From: Aphrophora alni
Taxonomy: Eukaryota; Arthropoda; Insecta; Hemiptera; Aphrophoridae
Length of the DNA stretch: 64,000 nucleotides
Assembly (NCBI GenBank): GCA_963513935.1
Contig: OY740773.1
Span: forward strand, 99,061,291-99,125,290
Direction of reading: 5' to 3'
Below the pieces are notes generated by a model. It searched no databases and was not told the origin of the DNA. It saw nothing but the letters and a program-made list of their open reading frames with translations. Both the position numbers and the translations under genes were made by a program. Positions 35,241 to 44,638 of the stretch are shown piece by piece (position 1 is the stretch's first letter; the number at the start of each line of letters is the position of its first letter).

Positions 35241-35632
35241 CAATGACTACATAAATACTATAAGACACGACATAGGATAGGGAAATAGTCTACGCTTTAC
35301 GGGTGCTGTTCGTCACAAGTTTGACACACAGCTATCAGAAAGCGCTAGCAGCACCTTCTCACTTACTTCCGTCAGCATAGTCAGTGTTGTCAGTTCGTGC
35401 GCTGAGATAAACGATTCTCGACCTTCCCTCGCATCTCTGGTCCCATATGTGGCATCAGTGCGTTTTCTCTTACCCGCCTGAAACATTGTTTGACCGTAGA
35501 GCCACCTAGCGCCAGTCACATCAACTTCAGATTCTCTAGCAGAGCGACCTAGCGGGTATTGGACAACTCAAGAATAAGCGTAGAATATTTAACATGGCCA
35601 TGTCGTGTCTTATAGTATTTATGTAGTCATTG
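35241..35632 (-). mobile_element. MITE copy 2 (392 bp, inverted)
   Basis: The same element as 6905-7360 in the opposite orientation, with GTAATAC duplicated at 35234-35240 and 35633-35639. It lacks 64 bp present in copy 1 (corresponding to about 7186-7249) and otherwise differs at only scattered bases. The independent 7-bp duplication confirms the boundaries. Confidence 0.9.
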
Positions 35633-35847
35633 GTAATACGTAGGTTTGATCTTATATTTAATCCTGTTATTGCTAATGCGCATGCGTCACAGAATACGCC
35701 GTTGTAATTTTAAAATGTTACCAGGATACCTAAAAAGGTCCCCAATGATTTGGGTATAATCTTTGAGTATTACCTCACGAACCTATTTTCCAAACTTGTT
35801 GTTGTTTAAAGTCGAGAAACCTCATGGTCTCATAATCGGTTTTTTTA

Positions 35848-36045
35848 ACTCCTAATACACTGGAATACTTTAATAACGTCAGGGTCGGGAAAAGATAAAT
35901 AGTTGGTCAAGAGAGACCTGATAGGAAAGCTGAAGGGGTGGGATCAATCTCAAGGTTACATAGATAAAGTCTAGGTCCAGCTAGTCTCTCTCCAGAAAGT
36001 CACGCCCGTACACACGCTATATTGAGCCTCTGAGGGCTTTATGGA
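35848..36045 (+). repeat. R1 dispersed repeat copy
   Basis: GGAATACTTTAATAACGTCA, AGTTGGTCAAGAGAGACCTG, AGGTCCAGCTAG, GTCACGCCCGTACA and GCCTCTGAGGGCT. Confidence 0.75.
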
Positions 36046-36150
36046 GAGATCATGGTACACGCTAAGGTTAGGTTAGGTTTTATTTAAATATGAAAACAAG
36101 GAATCCACGAACTACAAAACAAAACAAAAACTGTGATAAACCTAATTAAT

Positions 36151-36276
36151 TTTATTATATTACCATTATGTATATTTCGATGGCATAGTCATCATCATCA
36201 GAAGTTTACAGCTTTTTTTTTTTTTCTGTGGATGATGTCTATGCCATCGAAATATACATAATGGTAATATAATAAA
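36151..36276. repeat. Perfect 38-bp inverted repeat with hammerhead-like inner motif
   Basis: Arms 36151-36188 and 36239-36276 are exact inverses (CTATGCCATCGAAATATACA at the inner end of the right arm). The minus strand at the inner edge reads CTGATGATGATG followed by an ATGCCATCGAAAT context, a hammerhead-like core with stem II GATG/CATC and GAAA. Confidence 0.75.
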
Positions 36277-36377
36277 CATAAATGGGTTAACAAGAGTCAT
36301 TGTTTTCGTGTTTTAGAAAATCTTTGTTTTCCTTATTGTGAATATCGTCACAGTAAGACGATAGGAAGGTTAGGTGA

Positions 36378-38260
36378 GGGCGTCAGATTGGAAAAGAACA
36401 AGAGTTGGTCAAGTAAAACCTAACAGTACAGATCCAAAAGCTGTATTTAACCCAAGACTATATGATACAAGAAGGGTTCTTTGGAAATGCTAAGCCCGTA
36501 CTCACACTAATTTCGCCCCGAGGGCTGTATTTCCAACTGATATGTAGCCTATATAGTTTTTGCGTATGTAAGTTTCATTTCTGTGGTATAACAACTAAGA
36601 TTAACAGTAGCAATAATATGAAAAGGTCAGCTAGCCACTCTACAACCCATGTATCTAAGTTAGCAGATAATGTCTACAAATAGGGAGGTTAGGTTCGGAA
36701 AAGAAAAAAAAGTTGGTCAAGGAAAACCTCATAAGAATGATAAAAAAGTAGTAGATACAAGAAGGGTCCTTTGGAAATTCTACGCCCGTACTCACTATAA
36801 TTTAGCCCCTGAGGGATGTTTTCCCAACGGATGGGTATATAGTTTTGTGTACATACTATGTTTAATTTTTTTTTAGTATAGCAACTAGGAATTACAAAAA
36901 TATGTAAAGGTCAGCTAGCCACACTACAAAGCTAATGTATTTAGGTTAGCAGATAATATCTACGATAGGGAGGTTAGGTTAGGTTAGGACGTCAGGTTCG
37001 GAAAAGAACAAGAGTTGGTCAAGAAAAACCTCATAAGAATGATTTAAAAAAATCGTAGATACAAGAAGTGTCCTTTGGAAATGCTAAGCCCGAACTCACT
37101 ATAATTTAGCCCCGAGGGATGTTTTCCTAACTGATGTGTATTATAGTTTTTGTGTTCTTAAGTTGTAGCCGCACTACAAAGCTAATGTATTTAGGTTAGC
37201 AGATAATATCTACGATAGGGGGGTTAGGTTAGGTTAGGACGTCAGGTTCGGAAAAAAACAAGAGTTGGTCAAGAAAAACTTCATAAGAATGATTAAAAAA
37301 ATCGTAGATACAAGAAGTGTCCTTTGGAAATGCTAAGTCCATACTCACTATAATTTAGCCCCTGAGGGATGTTTTCCCAACTGATGTGTATTATAGTTTT
37401 TGTGTTCTTAAGTTGTAGCCGCACTACAAAGCTAATGTATTTAGGTTAGCAGATAATATCTACGATAGGGGGGTTAGGTTAGGTTAGGACGTCAGGTTCG
37501 GAAAAAAACAAAAGTTGGTCAAGAAAAACTTCATAAGAATGATTAAAAAAATCGTAGATACAAGAAGTGTCCTTTGGAAATGCTAAGTCCATACTCACTA
37601 TAATTTAGCCCCTGAGGGATGTTTTCCCAACTGATGTGTATTATAGTTTTTGTGTATATAAGTTCAACTTTTCTAGTATAGCAACTAGTAATTACAAAAA
37701 TATGAAAGGTCAGCTAGCCACACTACAAAGCTAATGTATTTCGGTTAGCAGATAATATCTACGATAGGGAGGTTAGGTTAGGGCGTCAGGTATGGGAAAG
37801 AACAAGAGTTGGTCATGAAAAACTTCATAAGAATGATTAAAAAAATAGTAGATACAAGAAGTGTCCTTTGGAAATGCTAAGCCCATACTCACTATAATTT
37901 AGCCCCTGAGGGATGTTTTCCTAACTGTTGTGTATATAGTTTTTGTGTTCTTAAGTTGTAGCCGCACTACAAAGCTAATGTATTTCGGTTAGCAGATAAT
38001 ATCTACGATAGGGAGGTTAGGTTAGGGCGTCAGGTATGGGAAAGAACAAGAGTTGGTCATGAAAAACTTCATAAGAATGATTAAAAAAATAGTAGATACA
38101 AGAAGTGTCATTTGGAAATGCTAAGCCCATACTCACTATAATTTAGCCCCTGAGGGATGTTTTCCTAACTGTTGTGTATATAGTTTTTGTGTTCTTAAGT
38201 TGTAGCCGCACTACAAAGCTAATGTATTTAGGTTAGCAGATAATATATAGGATATGGAGG
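36378..38260 (+). repeat. Seven-copy tandem array of a 244-299-bp unit
   Basis: Anchor AGATAATATCTACGATAGGG recurs at about 36664, 36951, 37201, 37451, 37750, 37994 and 38238 (intervals 287, 250, 250, 299, 244 and 244). Each unit contains a copy of the dispersed repeat marked by AACAAGAGTTGGTCAAG and CCCTGAGGG, preceded by TTAGG words. Tandem amplification of a dispersed element is the simplest reading. Confidence 0.9.
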
Positions 38261-38447
38261 TTTACCTACTACCAGAAGATCATACGTAGTTAAACCCAAA
38301 ATACATTAGCTTGTGTAGTTTGAGTCAACTGAAGGTAAACTGCTGGCAGTGTGGGTAGAGGAGGAGAGGTCAGAGGCGTGGTTCCACTAGTGTGGAGGGG
38401 GGAACGTTTCCCCCACCACCGCTATACTAAACTATAATTAGACCTAC

Positions 38448-38586
38448 CTGCAGCATAGTACCATACGACAAAATCATTCATTTCCGTCTCCCATATCTGC
38501 ACATTGTGTGCATCGTAATAAGAATCATCAGACGAGGAGGAGCTGTCCTGTACTCCAATAGGAATATCTGCTTCCAGTTTGAACAT
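38448..38586 (-). CDS. Putative N-terminal exon of an unidentified gene
   Basis: The ATG at 38586 (context GAAAATG) opens 46 codons plus one base, ending at CAG|GTAGGT (donor at 38447). The peptide begins MFKLEADIPIGVQD, then an acidic SSSSSDDSYYDAHN stretch and a W/Y-rich end (WETEMNDFVVWYYAA). Upstream on the minus strand lie a TTATAAAG box at 38634-38627 and a TTGTCTACAG acceptor-like site, so it may be a first exon or an internal exon containing the start. The exon lies outside the recognised repeats, just downstream of the 250-bp array. I do not recognise the family. Its donor phase (1) matches the acceptor phase of 28287-28378. Confidence 0.45.
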
Positions 38587-38639
38587 TTTCACTAACACTT
38601 CACTACACAGTTCTGTAGACAAGATTCTTTATAACTCTA

Positions 38640-40686
38640 AGTACACCCAGATTACATAGGCCTATATAGACATGACGTATATTAAAGGATAATTTAATTA
38701 AATAAATGTGTTTTTAGATATACAATTAAGAATGAAGTAGCTGGATGTTAGTAAATAATGTATTTGTTTGCAGTTGTTTTTAAACGGTTTTTATTTTTAA
38801 ATTTGTTAAGTTTAATTTTAGTAACCTAAATAAATTCGAATTTCCGTATCAAATTTGATTTGAATCCAATTTAAATTTAAGCTACTAGAACTAAGTTTAA
38901 AAAATATGAAATAGAGAAATTTTGTAAGGTTCCCTCAGCCAAAACAATTGTTGAAATAATGTCTTCTCTGCCATTTATACAGTGCTTCGATATTCAAAAT
39001 TGGGGGTACCTACGATAAAAAAAAAAAGATAATAATTTAAATTGGCATTAAACAAATTTAATGAAATATAGCCTCTAAACCTCCAAATCAAACCTTTGGT
39101 CACCATTTAACCAAAATAATGTGGATAAAAACGAAACATTATGGAAACCATGATTTATTGTTCCTTTTGAAACCATACTTCGTGGGCCGAAATGTTTGGA
39201 AAATTGCAACCAATATTGTTTGACCTTTGGAGAGTAGATTTGAACATCTTTGAACATTTGAACAAATTTGGAATTTTATTATTATACATTTTTCGGACAT
39301 TTGCCATCATTTATGTGTTAAAAATCAAAACACGACGTTTCGGGGATAAGAATCAATTCCCGTTATCAAGTGACTAAAAAATAAAGAAACGTCGTGTTTT
39401 GATTTTTAACACATAAATGATGGCAAATGTCCGAAAAATGTATAATAATAAAATTGAACTTCCATCATTAACAAATAACTTCAAACAGAGAAATTTGGAA
39501 TGATCGAAAACGGTAACAAAACTTTAACTTATTTTAGCAGTAGCCTAATGGACTGTTGACGATATTAAAAAATGAGAATATACGTTATATACAACCTGGT
39601 AGATAAAACACAAAACCATATTCAAATTTTAAAATGTCAAAGTATTTTAATCTGTAACAAAATTAAAATGGAGTAAGTTCAAGCTTCAGCCTCTTCCCCC
39701 CCCCCATATTCGTCAATAAAAATTAAACCCTTAGAATATGTATTGCACTTATATTTAAGCATAATTTATTTAACTTCACAATTTGCATAAATAAATACAC
39801 TTGTTCAACATTTTGAAAATGCATAAAATCACGACTTTATTTCATGTTTTTTTTTGTTTTTTTTCCCCCCATTCACCTAAGGCCAGTTTTAGTTTTTTTT
39901 CCGGAAAAATCCATAAAAAAATAAAGTCTTGTATTTTGATCTACATCATTCTGATGTTTTTTTTTTTTAACATTCTTCCTATTACCCTTTTTTGAACTTT
40001 TTCGAATGACTTTACAACGGAAAATAGGCTTTTTTTTATCTTCGCTATGTGAACAATTTTATTATTTATAACAATAAACATTCTAAAATTTTCTTTCAGA
40101 TCCGGTAAACCATTGCAGTCATCATCGCCTTATCAAAATCTGACATAAGAGGACATTAATAAGCTACAAATAGAACTTAAAATAATAATAATACATTTCT
40201 ACACTAACAAGACGACACCTTGAGATTTCCGAAGATTGGATTTATTTTTTAAAACCAATTTATTAAACCACAAATAAAAATCTTCTTAAACGACAAATTT
40301 GTCGGAAAATTAATAACACAAACTTCACAACGAACCAACAGATTTGACACTGACAATCCGGCTGTACCGACACCCAAATCAGAACTAAACACAGATTGCA
40401 GCGATATCACGACGTCATTGAAACTAATAATGGTTTGAGTCATAAGCACTGTGAATCACAAGATAATACAATAGTAGATTTCTGTTATCTACAACTCGAT
40501 ACTGTTAATATATAGTTGGTCATTAGAACCACTTGTTGCAAGTGCTTTTTATATCTAATATTATTTCAGATAAATGAAGCTGAACTCCTGTCAACAGTCC
40601 AAGACTCTAGGGTTGTAGGAAATGTTAAGAGATCTTACATTATCTGAACTTCATAGATGTATACATCACTATGTTCTAGACGTCGT
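38640..40686. other. Intergenic apart from the 39272 hairpin
   Basis: AT-rich sequence upstream of the 38448 exon up to the TTAGG tract. No promoter beyond the TATA-like box at 38634 and no further exon seen. Confidence 0.5.
39272..39455. repeat. Perfect 70-bp inverted repeat with 44-nt loop
   Basis: Arms 39272-39341 and 39386-39455 are exact inverses over 70 bp. The inner arm end carries CGACGTTTC/GAAACGTCG, next to the CCCCGAAAC context seen at Penelope hammerhead-type ends. A single diverged arm of the same family lies at 47785-47892. Perfect arms imply recent formation or conversion. Confidence 0.85.
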
Positions 40687-41048
40687 TTAGGTTAGGTTAG
40701 GTAAGGTTAGGTTGGGTTAGGTTAAGTTAGGTAAGGTTAGGTTAGGTTAGGTAAGGTTAAGTTTGGTAAGGTTAGGTTAGGTTAGGTTAGGTTAGGTTAG
40801 GTAAGGTTAGGTTAGGTTAGGTTAGGTTAGGTTAGGTTAAGTTAGGTTAGGTTAGGTTAGGTTAGGTTAGGTAAGGTTAGGTAAGGTTAAGTTAGGTTAG
40901 GTTAGGTTAGGTTAGGTAAGGTTAGGTAAGGTTAGGTTAGGTTAGGTTAGGTAAGGTTAGATTAGGTTAGGTTAGGTTAAGGTTAGGTTAGGTAAGGTTA
41001 GGTTAGGTTAGGTTAGGTTAGGTAAGGTTAGGTTAGGTTAGGTAAGGT
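40687..41048 (+). repeat. Interstitial TTAGG telomere-like tract, left part
   Basis: About 360 bp of GGTTA repeats, the insect telomere unit TTAGG in another register, interspersed with GGTAA variants. The hAT element interrupts it and it resumes at 44575. The degenerate units and the internal position argue for an interstitial telomeric repeat and not a chromosome end. Confidence 0.9.
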
Positions 41049-41064
41049 CAGGGCCGTCGCGTGG
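41049..41064 (+). repeat. hAT left terminal inverted repeat
   Basis: CAGGGCCGTCGCGTGG, the exact inverse of 44559-44574. The preceding 8 bases (41041-41048) repeat after the right end. Confidence 0.92.
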
Positions 41065-41608
41065 GTGGGGCGACCGAGGCGGTCGCCTTGGGCGCCGCAA
41101 TCCAGGGGGCGCCACCGAGCGGGGGTAAAAAAAAAAATGCATGCACCGCATGCACGTGTTATCTACTTTTATTTATAAGCACTTTGACAACTGTTTTGAA
41201 CTCTGTATTATAAAATTGATGCATTACTGAGTACGTAAAATTCTGTCTATGCATAACTGGTAATGTAATAGATTTATCAGTCTCAGCAACTGTGTATACC
41301 GACGAGCAGCGCTGCACTGCTAAACAAATCACTGATACGAATCCAAAGCTGTCATGACTCACCACACTCACAGCGGCTCGCGCCGCGCCGGCGCCCCCCC
41401 TCCCCTCAACTTATTACACTAAACTCAACCAGTCGTCACTTGTCAGTCAGTCGCTGGCTGCATTCAGTACGCGTCAGACACCGTTGTTGTGAACTTGTGA
41501 AGTGTATAAGCGTATAGTGTAATAGTGACAGTCCACACAGTGCGTGTGTATGGTGTGGTGCCTTTAGATTTAAGTTATGTGATATTAGTTGAAAACTCAA
41601 GCATTATT

Positions 41609-44236
41609 ATGTCGAAAAAGTTGTCAGGGGCACAAAGGAGAAGGTTGAACAAGGAAAGTGAGTTAGCGAACGAGGCTTTGTTAAGTAAAGTGCCAAAACT
41701 AACAAATTTTTTTAAAACCAATACGACACAAAATGTTCCCGTTGTTGAGATCAGTACTACGTTTGTATCAAGCTGTAGTTCTTCCTCACAAAGTAGCATT
41801 CAAGAGCAAGAGGCCAAAGACACAGAATTTGTGCCTGTACTTTCCCATACTGGCCGTACTGCTGATGATACCGTTACAAGCGATCGTGACTACAGTGATT
41901 GTGATAGTTCTAGTGACAATAAAATAGTGATAACACTGTCAACAGACACTGAAATTGAATTAATATCTGAACCAGATCAGGTGCCGGTGATAACTTCAGA
42001 TCCATCAACGTGGCCAGCGCGTGTTCTCCATGTTCACCGTGATGAACTTATTTTGAAAGGGCCGACTGAATATTTTAAAGAAGACCGTGATTACCCAAAA
42101 AATAACGACGGTAGGCACTTTTCAAACCAATCTCGATATCGGATTTTGGAAAACGGAGAAAGAATATCAAGGAGATGGCTGATTTATTCTGAAAAATCGG
42201 ATGCTGTCTACTGTTTCTGTTGTAGGCTATTTAATCCATCATCAAAGTCAAATTTTGGACAAGCAATGGGTTTTAATAACTGGAAAAATTTGACAGACCG
42301 TTTAAAATCCCATGAGTTGTCACCAGATCATTTCAAAAATATGGCTGAATGGTTTGAAGCAGAAAAAAGAATTAAAGGAGACACTTCAATTAATCAGCAC
42401 ATCATAAGGCAAATTGAAACTGAGGCTCAGCGTTCAGCAGAAGTGTTGCGTCGGTTAGTAGAAATTACTTTATTTCTAGCAGAGCACAATATGGGGTTTC
42501 GTGGGTCATCTGCCAAAGTTTTTACCAAAAATAATGGGAACTTCCTTGGACTTGTACAACTTTTAGGGAAATTTGATACTGTACTAATGGAACACTTAAG
42601 ACGTATAACTGAAAAAGAAACACAATTTCATTTATTAAGCGTGTCAATACAAAATGAACTACTAACTATACTAGGTGATTCAGTAAAGCAAAGCATCTTG
42701 ACTAAAATAAAGGAAGCCAGATATTTTTCCGTTATCCTTGATTGTACTCCAGACATAAGTCACAAGGAGCAAGTTTCTTTAACGATTCGCTATGTCACTG
42801 AAGATGAAGATGGGAAAATCAAAATAGAAGAAAGTTTTATAGCCTATCGAGTTGCCGAAGGAACTACTGGAGAAGCTCTCGCTGACTTATTGTTCAAAGA
42901 AATTGAAGAGTGTGGTTTGAACATGACCAACTGTCGAGGTCAAGGATATGACAATGGCGCTAATATGGCAGGTGTACATAATGGAGTTCAAGCCCGAGTA
43001 CTGGAAAAATTCCCTTCGGCTGTGTTTATTCCCTGTGGATGCCATAGCCTAAACCTAGTGATTGCTGATGGAGCAAAATCATCAGTTAAGTCTACGTCTT
43101 TATTTGGTATTCTACAACGACTCTTTACCATCTTTTCAAGTTCAACAAAGCGCTGGTGTATAATAAACGACCATACTAAAGCACTTACTTTAAAGCAAGT
43201 GTGTGAAACGCGTTGGGAAGCTCGCATAAGTGCTGTTCAAGCTGTCAGATACCAATATGTGGAAGTCAGAGATGCGTTGGTTGAGTTAGGCGACAAAATA
43301 GATGACCCCCAAACAGCCTCTGAAGCTCAATCTTTGATTAGTCAGATGGAAGACTTTTCGTTCATCGTAACTCTGATTTTGTGGAATGAAATTCTGTTTG
43401 AAGTTAATTTGATCAGTAAAAGCATTCAAGGTAAAGATGTAGATATCAGTGACTGTTCTGAGAAGTTCAACAAGTGTTTGGAGTTTTTAAACAGGTTTAG
43501 AGAGACTGGATATGTGGACGCAGTAATCTCAGCTAAAGAAATAGCAGCCGAACTTGGTATAGAACCTGTTTTCTCCGAGAAAAGGATTCGAAAAAGAAAA
43601 CGCGTATTTTTGTATGAGTCTTCTGAGGAAGTGCAATCGTCATCTGAAGAAACCTTTACAAGAGAAGTTTTTTATCCATTAGTAGATAACGTTCTGGCCT
43701 CACTTGAGAAAAGATCATCTGCGTTGAAGGAACACCGAAAAATGTGGGGATTTTTGAGTAATGTTGATGATGCTCAACTTCCAGGAAAAGAAGATCTAAA
43801 AAAAAGTTGCTTGGACCTTGAAATACATTTAACAGACGAAATAACCAAAGTGTCAGATATAAACGGCATTGAGCTGTATCATGAACTTTTACATGTAAGT
43901 TCGATTTTGGATCATGGAAACCAAAAGAACATCAAAGTCTCACCAAAAGATCTATTGTGTAAGATAAAAACCACAAACAGTACAGATTTGTTCCCAAACT
44001 TGTGGGTCGCACTAAGAGTCTTACTAACAATACCCGTGACAGTTGCTAGTGCCGAACGGAGCTTTAGTAAACTTAAGCTCATAAAAACGTATTTGCGCTC
44101 TACAATGGCACAGGAAAGGCTGAACTCTCTCGCCATTCTTTCAATAGAGAATGACACAGCAAAAAACTTAGACTTCAAAGAAATTTTAAGAACTTTTGCT
44201 AATGCGAAAGCCAGGCGAATGCCTTTCAAAGTTTAA
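41609..44236 (+). CDS. hAT transposase, TTF zinc finger/ZMYM1-like
   Basis: The frame is open from 41525, but it begins there with GTG. The first ATG is at 41609, giving an 875-aa protein. In numbering from 41525, the basic N-terminus (KKLSGAQRRR) is near 31-40 and a TTF-type zinc finger uses C230, C232/C233, H263 and H269. A DUF4371-like region follows (about 315-520). It holds D406 (in VILDCTPD), D476 (in GQGYDNGANMAG) and the CGCH motif at 504-507. CETRWEAR is at 560-567. The C-terminal hAT dimerisation region (about 820-875, core ASAERSFSKLKLIK) is intact. The frame has no stops and the ends of the element are intact, so it may be active. AATAAA signals lie about 70-90 bp after the stop. 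The third catalytic acidic residue cannot be assigned by eye. Confidence 0.92.
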   Translation: MSKKLSGAQRRRLNKESELANEALLSKVPKLTNFFKTNTTQNVPVVEISTTFVSSCSSSSQSSIQEQEAKDTEFVPVLSHTGRTADDTVTSDRDYSDCDSSSDNKIVITLSTDTEIELISEPDQVPVITSDPSTWPARVLHVHRDELILKGPTEYFKEDRDYPKNNDGRHFSNQSRYRILENGERISRRWLIYSEKSDAVYCFCCRLFNPSSKSNFGQAMGFNNWKNLTDRLKSHELSPDHFKNMAEWFEAEKRIKGDTSINQHIIRQIETEAQRSAEVLRRLVEITLFLAEHNMGFRGSSAKVFTKNNGNFLGLVQLLGKFDTVLMEHLRRITEKETQFHLLSVSIQNELLTILGDSVKQSILTKIKEARYFSVILDCTPDISHKEQVSLTIRYVTEDEDGKIKIEESFIAYRVAEGTTGEALADLLFKEIEECGLNMTNCRGQGYDNGANMAGVHNGVQARVLEKFPSAVFIPCGCHSLNLVIADGAKSSVKSTSLFGILQRLFTIFSSSTKRWCIINDHTKALTLKQVCETRWEARISAVQAVRYQYVEVRDALVELGDKIDDPQTASEAQSLISQMEDFSFIVTLILWNEILFEVNLISKSIQGKDVDISDCSEKFNKCLEFLNRFRETGYVDAVISAKEIAAELGIEPVFSEKRIRKRKRVFLYESSEEVQSSSEETFTREVFYPLVDNVLASLEKRSSALKEHRKMWGFLSNVDDAQLPGKEDLKKSCLDLEIHLTDEITKVSDINGIELYHELLHVSSILDHGNQKNIKVSPKDLLCKIKTTNSTDLFPNLWVALRVLLTIPVTVASAERSFSKLKLIKTYLRSTMAQERLNSLAILSIENDTAKNLDFKEILRTFANAKARRMPFKV

Positions 44237-44558
44237 AGTTTGAATTTATGGACTACAAGAAAGAGCACTAAAGACATTAACGGAGAATGAAATATAAAAT
44301 TATGTAAATAAATAAATCAAATGTAAATAAAAATGTATGTATATAAAATATGTAGGGGAGGGTGGGTGGTCCGTGATGATTTTATTTATATCTGCCGGTT
44401 TTTCCAGTCCGGAACACGGCGGGTCCATAGGTGGTGGATAATGGAATGGCTCTAAAGAGCTAGGGTTTATCCCCCCGAACCAAAACTGGAACGGACAAAA
44501 TACGGGGGTTTTTAAGGGGGGGGGCGCCGATTTCAACTTCGCCTTGGGCTCCCACAAA

Positions 44559-44574
44559 CCACGCGACGGCCCTG
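44559..44574 (-). repeat. hAT right terminal inverted repeat
   Basis: CCACGCGACGGCCCTG, the exact inverse of the left end, followed by GGTAAGGT at 44575-44582. Confidence 0.92.
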
Positions 44575-44638
44575 GGTAAGGTTAAGTTAGGTTAAGTTAG
44601 GTTAGGTTAGGTTAAGGTTAGGTTAGGTTAGGTTAGGT
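44575..44638 (+). repeat. Interstitial TTAGG tract, right part
   Basis: Continuation of the GGTTA/GGTTAA tract after the hAT insertion, ending at GGTTCGCTTCGG. Removing the hAT and one duplication would restore one continuous array of about 420 bp. Confidence 0.88.

Larger units (their letters stand above)
41049..44574 (+). mobile_element. Complete hAT-superfamily DNA transposon in a TTAGG tract
   Basis: A 3526-bp element whose ends are CAGGGCCGTCGCGTGG and its exact inverse, 16 bp perfect, with looser similarity continuing inward (both ends go on to a CGCCTTGGG motif). GGTAAGGT flanks it on both sides (41041-41048 and 44575-44582), the 8-bp duplication expected of hAT elements. Since the surrounding tract contains many GGTAAGGT words, the duplication alone is weaker evidence than usual. 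The CAGGG tip and the enclosed hAT transposase make the assignment firm. The termini are GC-rich against an AT-rich surrounding. Confidence 0.93.

Noticed and set aside
36151..38260. CRISPR array
   Set aside because: The repeats here and elsewhere are eukaryotic satellites without unique spacers of constant length, and no cas-like genes exist.
40687..41048. True chromosome end (telomere)
   Set aside because: The tract is short, degenerate and continues into ordinary sequence on both sides.
41525..41608. N-terminal 28 codons of the hAT frame
   Set aside because: The frame opens with GTG and has no ATG before 41609, so these codons are probably 5' UTR or absent from the protein.
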